Source: Owenia fusiformis (taxonomy: Eukaryota > Annelida > Polychaeta > Sabellida > Oweniidae). From it: a stretch of 64,000 bases of DNA. The translations under genes were made by a program, and so were the position numbers. This document shows positions 18,140 to 30,834 of this stretch, piece after piece (the stretch's first letter is position 1; each line of letters begins with the position of its first letter). The notes below the pieces were generated by a model. That model was not told the origin of the DNA. It saw only the letters and a list, made by a program, of their open reading frames with translations, and made no database searches. The stretch covers positions 29,312,723-29,376,722 of the forward strand of contig CAIIXF020000002.1 of assembly GCA_903813345.2 (NCBI GenBank), written 5' to 3'.

Positions 18140-18693
18140 TTTTCAAACTTACCAATATATTTGTATTTCGTTATAATCCATATTTAATGGTCATTCGAGA
18201 CCAAAAGAAGGTGTAGGTTTCCTTTACAATCCTAATTGAAGTTCCTCTGATAAATATAGTTTGTACAAACTCTGTATGTTAAAATTTCAAAATTGAAAGT
18301 TAATATTTTGGTTCACTTTTACCATTGTAAAATGGCGATTCTATAATCCAGTTCCAAACAACCTATGATTTGACCACAAGCTATAATCACACAGTGGTTC
18401 AATTTGGTCCATCGCCCAGCGACAGTTCAATAACGTGAACGTAGTGGTAGCTGGTGCGTCAACATCGCGAATCAAACATGGAAAATGTATTTACACAAAA
18501 GCTTTAATCTGATTGCAAGCGTTAATCCGACTGTTGTTGAGTATTGGATTTGGATTTACCTATTTACAGATTAGAATCATTGTATTGTATTTACACCGTT
18601 TTGGTCATATAATCGGAATATACATTATATGCAATTAATATTTCAATCATTTTATAGATGGCATCGTATATCAAAGCTAATATCTAGCTTTGT
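18140..18693. other. upstream of the LRRC74-like gene; possible non-coding first exon
   Basis: On the minus strand an ATG-led 29-nt stretch ends at a GTAAGT donor near 18150. Spliced to the acceptor at 17890 it would read only MDYNEIQIY then stop, so if used it is a leader exon with a short upstream ORF. No promoter element is clear. Confidence 0.3.
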
Positions 18694-19237
18694 CTATGCG
18701 CTCGGGGTTAAATGATATTCTCGTTCACTTTTTGCACGAATAGCATAGATTGTAATGGAGAGTATCATTAGGAATCTCAAAATTCTTCCAAGATATAAAT
18801 AAATATATATAATAATGCATGCACTTAAATTTGTTATACATTTTTATATATATTCTCTGTTTCCTATATATTCATATTGTTATTGTTATAAAAGTTTAGG
18901 ACATGCCCTGATAATCAGTGGCCGTGCCAATGAATAAAGGAAAATAAATAAAATAATTTCTGTGACTGTGCGCTCGGGGTTAAATGATGTTCTCGTTCAC
19001 TTTTTGCACGAATAGCATAGATTGTAATGGAGAGTATCATTAGGAATCTCAAAATTCTTCCAAGATATAAATAAATATATATAATAATGCATGCACTTAA
19101 ATTTGTTATACATTTTTATATATATTCTCTGTTTCCTATATATTCATATTGTTATTGTTATAAAAGTTTAGGACATGCCCTGATAATCAGTGGCCGTGCC
19201 AATGAATAAAGGAAAATAAATAAAATAATTTCTGTGA
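18694..19237. repeat. nearly identical 272-bp tandem duplication
   Basis: 'gcgctcggggttaaatgat' begins at 18698 and again at 18970; the two copies differ at very few positions (gatatt/gatgtt). Each ends in 'caatgaataaaggaaaataa ataaaataa', which resembles the 3' end of a LINE with an AT-rich tail. The near identity points to a recent event or an assembly duplication. Confidence 0.9.
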
Positions 19238-19286
19238 CCCATTTTGATGACCAAGGAATACGAGAAATAATCAATACGTTATTGAC

Positions 19287-19705
19287 GCTTTTTAGGGGTG
19301 GCATCAAAAGTTCAATGTCTGATAGGAAACTAAATAAATCTAGTTTTGAGTTGGACCCCCCCTTCCTCCTCAAAACTAAATACAATGAAAGTTGATCGCG
19401 GACTTTTCACATGTTTTAGCGACTCAATTTGGACTTTCATGGGGCCAGTACTATAACTTATTTATGATTCTTAAAACATGTGCCAACAACAATAGGCATA
19501 ATATTCCATGTTGCATGCATCTTGGTGAAGAAGGCATCTGGTAAAGTCTTTATTTTTAAACCATTCCAAGGCATTTCGAGTCGAAATTGCGAAAAATTTA
19601 AATGTTGAAATTTGTCGGTTAGCAAACTGAAATAGCTTTGACCCCCTCCCCCAAACTAGATTTATTTAGTTTTCTATCAGACATTGATCTTTTGATGCCT
19701 CCCCT
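19287..19705. mobile_element. TIR element with ~65-bp arms
   Basis: 'ggtggcatcaaaagttcaat'...'ctaaataaatctagttttg' at 19290-19350 is mirrored by 'caaactagatttatttagtt'...'ttgatcttttgatgcc' at 19648-19700. About 415 bp, non-coding. Confidence 0.8.
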
Positions 19706-19902
19706 TATATACATCAAAAGAGTATAGAACATGTGTAATCATGACTTAATTGCATTCTCGTCAAACAACAGTCGTCTGAGTTTTGAAAGAAAAAATAAAT
19801 AAATGTCAAAATAATGTCAACTAAACGACAGTTTAAGCCTGTACTCCAGTAAGTACTCCACCTAACTTTGATTGGGAGGAGCATAATAAAACAAATAAGC
19901 TG

Positions 19903-20180
19903 GATGATCAGGAGCTGGATATGGCCAGAATACCTATCCTCGAAAAAATATTGGGCTCGGCTGCCGCCTCGCCCAATATTTTTTCTCGAATAGGTATTCT
20001 GCCATATCCAGCGCCTGATCATCCAGTATTTGTTTAATATCGACCTGAGCAATATGTGACGTCATAGTGGTTGGCCATAGTGGCCGGCCAATAATGCATT
20101 AACGCGGGCAATATTAAACAAATACTGGATGATCAGGAGCTGGATATGGCAGAATACCTATTCGAGAAAAAATATTGGGC
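19903..20180. repeat. foldback with an extra third arm
   Basis: 'ctggatgatcaggagctgga'...'gaatacctat'...'aatattgggc' (19909-19960) is mirrored by 19965-20028, then repeated once more at 20123-20190 in the first orientation. The left and third arms read 'ggagctgg' where the middle mirror arm reads 'cagcgcctg'. Confidence 0.8.
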
Positions 20181-20394
20181 GAGGCGGCAGTTATTAAGAA
20201 ATAAAACTCTGAAGTGGGAATGTTGCAAAAACATTGAAAAAAATATCCGACCCTTTTTCTCGAAAGGGTCAGATATTAAAAAAATATCCGGCAGTTTTCA
20301 GAAAAGAGCAGAGTATTGCCAAATTACAAGCAACTAAGAACCAATCAGATTTGAGTATTTTAATGAGGTGCATAATAAAGTGAATTATTATGCA

Positions 20395-22430
20395 CCCCGT
20401 TTAGAATTGCCTTGCACATCTCTGTCAACAACGTCAAACCCTTTAGATATGTCAAGAAATGCTAAATATGTTTTAAGGTTCTTGTCCTTTCTCATGATTC
20501 ATAAACCCTTAAGAGCAAAAATGTGATTTTCTAATCTCAGGTTTTCACGAAATGCACCTTGAAGGTCGTCAAGAATATCATTATTTTCAAAGAAGTGCAG
20601 AATATTCTTCTCTATAAGAGAGGTAAAAAGTTTATATACATTTGATTTTATTGTAATACCCCTATAATTGTCAGAGTTCTTTGTCACCAGCCTCACGTGA
20701 TGGCTGCAGGAGACACTTTTCCATTCTGGCGGAAATTTTTCTTGAATTTTAATCTCAGAAAAAAGCTCGAAAGTGAACTATGAAGGGAAAGGCCTCCATT
20801 TTTAATGAATTCATTTGGAACAGCTTCCCAACAGCTTTACCATTATCAAGCTTTTTAATACACCGTGTAAGATAATCAAGGTCAAAGGTGAAGTTAAAAA
20901 TGGCATTGTCAGAAAATGTAGAACTTGACTCTAAATTGCCCAATTGCTCTTTAAGATCAACGTGCGTATAGTGTTAGGATTTATGTTAGCTATGCCAACA
21001 CCTTTCCAATAATCACCCAGTATCTGGGATATGAGCTTAGGGTCAGTGATATTAGTCTGCAGGATCATTGAAAACTTTAATTTGAATTGGATGACCAGCC
21101 CGTGCATTGAACATAGTTAGAGTCTTCCAGTATGATTAAGAATTGGATCGCTTCTGTGCATTTTTTTGTAATACATCTAATATAATTTTGAATATGACGT
21201 TGCTTAATAGCATCATGGACTTGCTGTTCGCGTGTTAAGTACATTTCCCATAATTCACTAAGGATATCAGGGTCACAACATTTTGATCTACTCCAATATC
21301 TGTGGAAACGACATGCTTGTTTACGGGATCTGATGAGATTTTTTATCTCGTCATCTCAAAATGAGCGCTGGTTCACAGATACTGTTTTAGTACCAATGGT
21401 AGACATAGCTACATCCTTAACATATTTTTAGTAAAATCATTTACACACTTATTCTGGTGGTTTGGTTTGCTGGGCTTAGTTGCTAAAGACACATGGACTA
21501 CTAAGAATACATGACTACTGCCCACGGACACATCATGATCATGGTCTTCATGTATAATCATACTTTTGTAAATATCTGAGAATGCTTTGTTGACATGTAC
21601 ATAGTCTAACCTTGATGTGTGATTGTTTCGTGATCATGTTATTTCGCCATTGCATTCTTTTGTTGTATTCAAAATAGTGGTATTTGTGACTTCACTTAAT
21701 AACACATCAATCAATTTTCCTTTGTAGCTATTTTTGCCATGGAAAAACTGTTTAATGCGTCCATTGAAGTTGCATTAAAATAATATGTTCATTGCTTTTA
21801 CTCAATTCATTAATCATGTTAATATTACGTGCAAGCTCGTCAGAAAGGGCTTCACTTATGGGCACACTCTTCCATTCATTTGGGAAATATACAACGCCAA
21901 AGCCAAAAACATTATTATACAGCTGAACCTTAATCCAGTACCTTTCAAAAGTATCATCGTTAGATTCAAGCAAATTATCATCGCATATAGTTAAGTATAT
22001 TATTATTGATAAAGAATCCTTTACCCCCACCTGGTCTATCAATTCTATTTTTACCTAGCCAGGTATAGTCATCATTTGATACATTTAAAGGGTTACGATC
22101 ACTGAAAAAGGTTTCACAGACTCCCAAAATTACATGTACACTTCTCATAATATTTCACAAATCATTGTAAATACCATTAATGTATGTGGCACCTAATACT
22201 CCCTCTTGGGGGTCATAGCCACTATACACTATACAACCTGTAAATATGTTACATTGATTTTAATAAAAAAAAGTCAATATACTCATCATTGAGAAGTTCA
22301 CTGAGTTCGTTTTTTGCAAGTCCAAGGTACTCCACATTATTAAAACCAATTTTTAGAGGGATTTTTGCAGCGTGTATAGATTTACGTGCATATCTACGTG
22401 TACGCTTATGTGTCGTAGTGTTGGGTTAAG
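20395..22430 (-). mobile_element. degenerate LINE (non-LTR retrotransposon), endonuclease and 5' half of RT
   Basis: Read on the minus strand through several frameshifts. Endonuclease pieces: GVCETFFSDRNPLNVSNDDY, RIDRPGGGKGFF, ERYWIKVQL, 'EHIILM...FNG' and 'SRLDYVHVNKAF' ending with SSHVF (22110 down to 21480). A linker contains LREQQ-like text. RT pieces: LTRCIKKLDNGKAVGK (about 20870), NYRGITIKSNVYKLF (about 20665), LQGAFRENLRLENHI and TYLAFLDISKGFD (about 20460; motif A, normally KAFD). It stops after motif A. Apurinic endonuclease plus RT order fits CR1/Jockey/L2-like LINEs. Truncated and dead. Confidence 0.85.
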
Positions 22431-23014
22431 AGCCATGGGTGAGAGCGTTCACAGGGGAGAAGACGATATCCTCACCAAGTACCTAGTATTGGTTTTGCGC
22501 ATTCTTTTTGCAACCCTATTTGTGTACGATGCACGGTATTTCAGCTCAGGATTATTTGGATATTCACACATAGCTAGGCAAGGTGTGTCCGATTCCAGCC
22601 AATCCGAACAGATAGAGTATTCACAGAATGAACAGTGTGTGAAATATCAATAATACGCATTTGTTGTGTACAGTTGCTAAGCGATTGAGATTGAAATTGA
22701 GTTTTCCAACACTTGACGCTTGCAAGAATTTTAATTGAAAATATGCTCTTTTAGTGATTTTGTATCTTTAAGGTAATTTTATAGAAAACAATTTGCAATA
22801 TTTGAAAATAATTTAAGCCCAAGACTCAATGCACTGTGGCTGCTTTATTCCACTCAGATGTTGTTTCCTAAACTTTGCTTCCGCTTCTTCAAACGTTTAT
22901 TTCAAAATGAAAAAAACACGATGTTTTTGTTATTTAACAACAATAATTTATTTAATATATACAATTCGATAACATTACTACATCATATTGTACATTTTAC
23001 TGTAGATATACTAT
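22431..23014. other. no gene seen
   Basis: AT-rich. The plus-strand frame at 22372-22653 has no recognisable family and no splice context. Confidence 0.4.
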
Positions 23015-23262
23015 ATTTGAGCCTCGCCATGGGAAAACCGGTCTTATCATAAAATTTTTAATTTTGTTACAGGGCCAAAAATGTGCTCAAGATGTGCTAA
23101 ATTCGAATCCGTCTTTTTGGTATATATCTGTAAGGAAAATTTGTTAAGACATAAGCTGTGGCTTGTTCGAAAGGTCTCTTTGTGCGTTTTAAGATAAACA
23201 AAAAATCAGAATATTGAAAAAATCTGTAATAAGACCCCTTTTCCTGTGGCCTGGCTCATTTA
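23015..23262. mobile_element. MITE with GAGCC ends (copy 1)
   Basis: Left end 'gagcctcgccatgggaaaac cggtctta' pairs with right end 'taagaccccttttcctgtgg cctggctca'. The interior shares 'gccaaaaatgtgc', 'aattcgaatccgtcttt' and 'gttaagacataagct' with 29718-30445. Confidence 0.75.
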
Positions 23263-23794
23263 CTTTGATCATATTTCATAAATATATACCAGACCTAATT
23301 AGACGTCTGAAACCTGGATAATCAAACTCCCATATTGGCAGATTTATAAAATTCCATGTTGGCAAACATGTTATAACAATTTTACAACATAAATGTATCG
23401 TTAATTGAAAAGATGTGGTATATCGATCGTAAATACGATGTAATTCAACTTTCTAAGAAATAACATCTGATCAGTAAAATTGTATAAAAATACTGGATAG
23501 TCCTCAAATTCGCGCACGTCATCCATTTTTATGCCCACTCTGTATAACACAATATCCTATAACTCTTATACATGACTGTTAGAATTTTTTTTATGTCATT
23601 TCAGACATTAACCAGTTTCTGAATTCCACATGTCAATGTGATGTTTTAATCTCAGTAAACACGTTCATTACATCTCAATTAATCTTGGCTATAATTCTGG
23701 TAAATATACCAGAAATTAACAAGTTAGAAACGTTTTTACAAAAGGAGGGGATTTGTTTGTCGAATAAATCGGGAAGTTTTTCATCCAAAAACAT

Positions 23795-23905
23795 CAATGC
23801 ACTTAAAAACATTTTATTGAGTATACGATTGCACCATATAATCCCACCAAAATATTTATCATTTTCGAAGATTATCTATGGATTAGCACCCAGGTATTTT
23901 CATTT
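23795..23905. repeat. dispersed fragment shared with 45400-45505
   Basis: 'gattgcaccatataatccca' and 'attatctatggattagcacc' recur at 45400-45505 with small changes; the flanks differ. The open frame here is therefore probably repeat-derived (perhaps a LINE 3' piece). Confidence 0.55.
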
Positions 23906-24090
23906 TTCAACTTCAAAGGGCTTGGAATCATTGACAATCAACACTTTTGAATAATATAAATGCTGTTTTAAATAGGTTTCATATGTACCAATAATTTCTC
24001 AAATTGTGTAAACTGTACGTATTCCTTAATTCCTAGAATTTTCTATTTGAGGAAGTTCCCATAGAAATCCAATGGTACAGGTCCAAACAA

Positions 24091-24205
24091 ATTTTGAGAT
24101 AACAGAAAAGTAAATCTTTATACACACCTTATTGGGTTGTTTTGGTTTATATAGCAACCCCAAAAAGGTGTGTGTTAAAGATTTATTTTCCTGTTATCTC
24201 AAAAT
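24091..24205. repeat. foldback, ~48-bp arms
   Basis: 'ttttgagataacagaaaagt aaatcttta' is mirrored by 'taaagatttattttcctgtt atctcaaaa'; the loop contains 'gggttgttttggtttatata'. Confidence 0.85.
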
Positions 24206-24307
24206 ATGCTGATATAGCGGGGTGTGGCAGTCATAGACCATTAAAAAGAGGTTCATCTTTAGATTTTTTGAATTTTTGGGCTCCATCCTTTTATTCAAAT
24301 TCAACAT

Positions 24308-24502
24308 TTCCTATGCACGCAGTTTAAAACACTGACAAACTGCGCGCATATCAACATTGCATCATACAAGCTGGAGTCTGTGTTTTCAAACGTCATTTTA
24401 AGACATTTATTCTGCATTGATTTATAGTTTCATATGTCCCCATCTGCCATTTTAAATATGCGCGCAGTTTGTCAGTCTTTCAAACTGCGTGCATAGGAGC
24501 AT
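24308..24502. repeat. foldback, ~44-bp arms rich in CGCGC
   Basis: 'ctatgcacgcagtttaaaac actgacaaactgcgcgcat' is mirrored by 'atgcgcgcagtttgtcagtc tttcaaactgcgtgcatag', separated by about 100 bp. Confidence 0.88.
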
Positions 24503-25142
24503 GCACGCAGTTTGGATACCGCACCGTGATATTGGATTGTAGATGGAATCTTTGCGAACAAGTAAATGTAATCATCCGGCATGCGATTTAATAACCACGG
24601 GAAATGAAATCCATACACATGAATACCTGAGGGTGAAATAATATATCGCACATATCCTTATCTCGAATCATCCTTTCCATTCTGTAAATCTATCTCGGAA
24701 AAAGTCTCTATTTTCTATAATGAAACATTCAGCTAGTCATGCGCAAGGATACTAGGTACAAAGGCATTGCGTACATTTATTCATATCTACTTGAAATAAT
24801 TAAAGTAGTCCCTCAAAGAGCGCCTATCAATACTGGATACTGTAATTACATTGTAGAAAGAAATCGGACGTCTTGTAATTCCAATCAGATTCCAGTATAT
24901 AAAACGATGCTTATCATATTTGATCTGCTCAGAAACAGAATGTTAAGGAATGCATTCTACACAACTTTTCCTTTAAAAAGCAGGGTTATAGAGCTAATTT
25001 ACAAGTTACAAGAAAAGCGCGTTCTCAACAATAGACTAGATGCGAGTAGAAATAATCTTGATTTACGTCATCAAAAATTCAAAATTCAGTCATATTTGGG
25101 ATCTACATGTAAAATTACATTGAGAAATGTGGTTTTGAAAAG

Positions 25143-25447
25143 AGTTTATCAACTTTGAAAATTTAATTTTCTTTGAAAATGTGATTTCTAGATCGGGGGG
25201 ATTCCCCATAGACCCCATGTTGTAAAATCACAAAAAGTGAAATATCTTCTTTTGTGTTTGGCAGATAGCATTTTCTTTTACCGGACATATTTTAACTATC
25301 AGATACATAAGGGTGATATGAAAATTGATCCACTAAAACAGATGAATATTAAGTAAAAGGGAACTTTTTACTATACCCGCCATGCTATCTGACCCGAACG
25401 AGCCACCTGGTGGTGAAACTGGTAACTACCTACTTGCATCTACGTTA
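25143..25447. repeat. dispersed repeat copy (matches 6320-6640)
   Basis: Same order of words as 6320-6640 ('gatcggggggattccccata', 'agccacctggtggtgaaact'). It ends directly where the large TIR element starts. Confidence 0.75.
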
Positions 25448-25913
25448 TTGGAATGTGTTACAATCAATGGCTTAAAACGTCGTATTAATACGTCACATTG
25501 GCGATAGGTGGCGCATCCCCTATTATCGCCCAACTTCAGTCAACTTTACTTCCGGTTTATTTTTCTGCCTCAGAAACTTTTCGGAGTTTAAAGATCGAAT
25601 TATGGAGGTTTGGAGTCTCAAAAAGGGATAAAAAGGCGGATTTGGTGGAAAGGTAATATTACTATTTATATTTATCAAGAAATCGATTGTGTTACGTGAC
25701 ATATGTTCGAAAAAACTAGATTTATTTTGATTTGAAGAGAAAATATTTCAAATAAAATAACGCTTCACCGTTCAGCCTAAAACAGAATATTATCACAATA
25801 CCTCGTCTGATTTTGCTGTTAAGGGCGGCTTATACTTATTAATTGGTGTTGTCGTATGCTGCCCGGTAATGATGAGTTGGAATGTCAAGAGTCTTGACAA
25901 TACATGCACTGGC

Positions 25914-25929
25914 GGGGGGGGGGGGGGGG
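25914..25929. repeat. poly-G tract
   Basis: Homopolymer of about 16 G, inside the TIR element. Length is unreliable in assemblies; G4 potential. Confidence 0.8.
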
Positions 25930-26282
25930 CATGGGGTCCGGCCCCTTTTTTGAACCTTCAAAAATGATATGTATGTTTACGTATTTTAAAATCTTAAAAT
26001 AGCTTCATACTATCTTATTCAAGCTTTATCATGTTTCAGATTCGAAGTGTAATGGCAAGATGGCCTCCAGGGAACTGTAGTGTAACATGCTGGACAGATA
26101 TGAAAAGGAAGCTAACTTCAATATCCCATGTGGGAAGCTGAATTGTTGTGGCAAATTCCAGGGTTGTTAGAAAATTAAACAGACAGACCTTTCACAGAAT
26201 ACTTGATTAAGAATAAATTAGTAAGTTTTTCTTATGATTGATTTTGAATACTACCTGTAGTATTATATATGCACCAATGTGC

Positions 26283-26397
26283 ACTGTCAGGCCCATGGCC
26301 TACTTTTGCCAAGGGAAGTGGGTCATTTTTTCAAAATCCTAAGGTAGTTCAAATTTGACAATTTTTGTCTACGGCCTACGGGCCTGACTGACTGTAC
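26283..26397. repeat. short palindromic MITE
   Basis: 'gtcaggcccatggcct' and 'ggcctacgggcctgactgac' form inverted ends around about 80 bp; nested in the larger TIR element. Confidence 0.55.
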
Positions 26398-29300
26398 GTG
26401 CGTTTATATGATTTTTTGTTTATTTTGCTCAAAGTAATCATATTTTAAATCTAAAGAAATCTAAACACATAATGAAATTTGAAGATTGGTCTGAAAACTT
26501 GTTTATCAGCTTTTAAAAGTGTGAGGTAGATTTCCACAAGTCCATTTTATAAAATCCTCAAATGAAATATAAAACTATTTTATTTTATTGAACATTACAG
26601 GTAATGCATTTATTGTGCTTTTTTCCGAACACAAATAAAATCCAAAATATAATATAAAAATTGATTTATTAAATCTTTTAGGCCTAATTGTTTTAAGTTT
26701 AGGGGAACACTTTGTATGCCTTTCATGTTAACTGATCTGGGTTAGCCATCTGTAATATGTAAATATGCACTGCAACATTTGAATTATTATTGTAGTTTTC
26801 AATACTATATCTAGTACTGTGTTGTTAATTCAGGATTACTTATTACTCATTGCAGGTGACACAAGAAAAGAGAGTCTATCAAAAAGAGCATAATTGATCA
26901 GTTCAACCCAAAGGAATGGTATGATCAGCAGGAGTGGCGACTAAAAGCATGACAGTTTGGAATAATTATTCACATGAAAGACTAACATAATGCAATATAT
27001 ATATCACAGTAATTTTACTATAAAGCTTCCTTAAAGTTAAAAAATGGCAATAGAAAAATTTGATAATGAGTACAACATGTACAAGGAAAAAGAAAAAACT
27101 GGTATCTGTGAAAGGTATGCATATTTCGAATATAATTGTGAAGGTTTCCTAATGCATTCAGACGCCTGTTCCACCATTTGATTCAATGCCAGGAGAAGTG
27201 TACCAAAAACATGGAAACTATTTTGAGCATCTAATTTATATCAAATAGTGTACTAGGACTATAAGATTGACGTTTATACAGGAAGCAGCTTAGAAAGATA
27301 TTTATAAATTGACTTATTAACATTTGTTGCGCTTTAAATCATCTGCCCCACCTGTCCAAAACCTGAGTTACCATAGTAACCATATTTTTGGTCCAATAAG
27401 GGGAAAGTGCATGAAAGTTGTTCCATTAATTGCTGTATTCATTTGACATATTCTGTGAAAATTTCAAATAAAGAATCACAAAACTTGATTTTGCATTTTT
27501 AGAGGATTTTTATCAGAACTTATTGATCGACCTAGTACTAGTATACATGTATAAAATTTTACAATAGAAGGCATGTGAGATTCAAATATTTGTCAGATGA
27601 TGAGATATGTTTAACTCTTAAATGGATTTTGGACCCCAGAGCACATTCTTTGCAATAATTTTGTAATAATTTTAATAACTTAATCTACATGAAATTTCAT
27701 TTAATCGTTGTTTAATCTATTTCCTTTCAGATAAAACAATCCAGATGTAAATCGCATGATAACTTTTTGTACAACCCTAGATCAAAGAACATCACTATCA
27801 CCAAAACATATATTCAAATAATATATTGTTATATGTAAATGCTACAAAATGTTCAAAACACTTTAGATACCTGACTCTTTATGATTAAGTTTACTCATAT
27901 TTTCTTTCATACAACATAAATTATCTATATATATTATGAAAGGTAAGTGAATTACCTATTAAAAACTGAAACCAGAATGAAAAAAATTATCTGATTGCAG
28001 AGTTATTGTCAAACATGTGAAATAAATCCCTTAAAGGGTGTAAAAAACATATATCCAATTAAGGGCTAAATATTTTCCAGGTGTACATGTGCATTGTACT
28101 GTACATGATGCATGTTATCCATTTCTAAAAATTTAAGTAGATCCCTTTGACAGATTTCTTTGAAACAAATTAGTTCTGTATTAAAATTAAAAAATATCCT
28201 TGCTTAAACCCTCTAATTATTTTCAACTACTCAAATCAATTGACCTGATTTTAGCAAAAAATAAATCAATAAAAGACCATATTGTTTTTCCAAGTGCAGA
28301 AGTGGGAAAATGTCTAGTTAACTTTAAATACATTATAACTCAGTGCATTTATTAGTATTGCTTTAAGACTGAGTGTGTACCCCACCTCTGTGTACAGTTT
28401 TTCAAATTCTAAATCACAAGGAAAGGTAACCCAGAGAGGGGGGATACACAATCTTGAGATAAGAGTAAAAAAGACCCCTGGTGAAGTCCCCCATATCTTT
28501 ATAAAAACTCTAAGGGATTTGCCTGAAGTGAAAATACATCAAGGACTGTGTGAGCCATGTGTCACGTATGAAAAATACTAGTATGATGCCCATTTGAAGC
28601 GATGTCTTGCAAGTAGGCTAGCGATCAGCTGTTTCAATGCAAACAAAGCATAGGCATTATGTCATTAAAAATATCAGATGTGGTTCACATATTCAACATC
28701 TTAAAACATATGGTCTAGTATAAAACGGTGGGTTTGAGTCTTCATATTGATGGAGTAATCAAATAAATATAATAGTCATCATTTTAGACGGAGTAATCTT
28801 TCAGAATAAGCAACATATTTGTACAGAAAACAAAAAGTTATTTTTTATGGCCTTATATCCTGGCACTTGTACACATTCCTGAAGGAGGTCAACTCGGTGC
28901 ATTCGATGACTTTCGGCAGCGTGAGGAACAACGATTTACAATTGCGTAAGTAGTCTAATTTATTTTTTCATTCTTTTGGACAAGATTATTCTGTAAATGT
29001 GATAATCAGAGGGTGAAATGCCTTTGAATCGAGCATTCAACTTACCCTTGGCGTCATCATTTTCGGCAGACTGAAATCGTTTGGAGATCCCCGGGCAGCC
29101 GGGTTGGAGCTGTGCAAACGTTATTTACAAACTGTTATTTAACGAAATCGTCTGCCTCTTTCAAGGGAAAGTGTATGCTCCCTCCCTGTTGTCGCATTCG
29201 AGAATGCAACATTGCATTGGCAGTAATTTGAATTTTTATAGATTTCTATTCAAATTTCCCGCGAACTTTTTTGACTGAACTTGGGCGATAATAGAGGAAT

Positions 29301-29717
29301 GACGTCATGCGCCATCTATTGACGATTTCAGCGTTTTACTCCATTGTTAAATATAACACATCCATCTCGTCGTGCAATAATAATTGTAATTGTAATATTA
29401 CATGTTAACACTTGTTTGGATCATATTCTTAATTTGTATGCCCTACATGAGAGAGAATAATTCCATTACGATTGTAAAGATCGCAGCTGACCATTGATAA
29501 ATAAGACCCACGGTGTCAATTTCCATCTATTCGTTTATAAAACCCTTTGGGGTACAACCAATACACAAATTGTAATGCGAGACACGTTCTGAACCTTATT
29601 ATTGCCAAACGCCCTGCTTACTTGATGTCCAACGTCTTTATATTAGTAAAGCTTCTTAAAAGATAGCTTCGTCTTCCTTGTAATTAAACTCTGTGGTCAT
29701 GGTATTGATGTATTAAT

Positions 29718-30445
29718 TGAGCCTCGCCATAGGAAAACCGGTCTTATCACAAACATTTAAATTGTGCTACAGAGCCAAAAATGTGCCCAAGGTTAAGTGG
29801 AAAACGTGCTAAATTCAAATCCGTCTTTTGGTCTTTATCTGCAGGGAAAAATTGTTAAGACACAAGCTATGGCTCATTTGAAAGGTTTATTTGTGCTTTT
29901 TAGAGATGCATTATACCATAGGTTTCTCGCCCAGGTAATTAATGATGTCCCTTTGTTATTCCTTATATAATATCTCACATACCATGGATATATCTTGAGA
30001 ATAACTTATGGGTATTTTATTTCCGAAATATTGAAATAATCAACAAGACAACCAACCTCCAGAATTAAACACAATGAATCGATTCCTCGGCTAGCGAGGG
30101 GAATCCCCGTTGAGTCACACAAGCGCCCAAACGCGCCTTGAACCAACTAGCCAATCAGGTTCATGATAAACAAATTCAACGACCAATCAGATAACATGGG
30201 GATTTTCCCGGTATGTTTAAACTTCAAACTGAATTAATTTCCGTGAAAATAATTACATCGGTCAGCACAATCGCAAAATTAACACTGAAAGCAAGGGTTT
30301 TGAGACTTCTTCTTTGGTAAGTAGATGGGTGAATATGTGGTTAAGCTCAATATGCAAAATGGTCCAGATGGGTCTCGATTGTGATATCCTATGGTATAGA
30401 GCCTCTTTAAGAAAATACCCCTTTTCCTGTAGCCTGGCTCAATTG
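29718..30445. mobile_element. MITE with GAGCC ends (copy 2, enlarged)
   Basis: Left end 'gagcctcgccataggaaaac cggtctta' and right end 'taccccttttcctgtagcct ggctca'. The first ~200 bp match 23015-23225. An internal insertion of roughly 480 bp (29930-30410) is unmatched and includes the inverted words 'tcggctagcgaggggaatcc ccg'. Confidence 0.65.
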
Positions 30446-30834
30446 TTGAATCTTTTGTTAGGGAAAAAGTATATTCGGTTTCGGAGAAAAATAATGTACT
30501 TTCTTTTGATATAACCACTACATTCCAAAAAATAAACAACACCTCATTCTATATGTGTTGCTACCTAAGTGGGTTTTAAATCCTAAGTGGGTTTTTGAGT
30601 GCCCAGGTCATAGGTTCAAGGTTGATAGAAAGATCGTAAATGGACTGTATCGAAGATATAGATCACCGTGTAGATAGGCAAAGCGCAGTGGCACTACATA
30701 CACGTAAACGTTTCTGTTGAAAAACAGTTGTCCCGATCTCAAAATACTAGCATCAATAGTCATGTTTTAACGCCCCGAGTTTATGTTTTAACACCTCATA
30801 ATCACCATCATTGTTGGGGCGAACAGCAACTATG
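30446..30834. other. no gene seen
   Basis: AT-rich, with a local 'cctaagtgggttttaaat' / 'cctaagtgggtttttgag' duplication. Confidence 0.4.

Larger units (their letters stand above)
25450..29363. mobile_element. uncharacterised 3.9-kb TIR element
   Basis: Left end 'ggaatgtgttacaatcaatg gcttaaaacg ... ggcgcatcccctattatcgc ccaacttcagtcaa' is inverted at the right end (29265-29363: 'gactgaacttgggcgataat agag...gcgccatctattgacg...ttttactccattg...taacacatcc'), giving terminal repeats of about 100 bp with mismatches. The interior has no long frame but some exon-like pieces, e.g. near 26870-26955 a frame with IIDQFNPKEWYDQQEWRLKA then stop, and near 28860-28945 HIPEGGQLGAFDDF before a GTAAGT. Superfamily not recognised. 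Confidence 0.7.

Noticed and set aside
24739-25158. 139-residue plus-strand frame
   Set aside because: Longest simple ATG frame in its area, with plausible composition, but no motif recognised, no splice partners, and its end runs into the dispersed repeat at 25143; kept out for lack of support.
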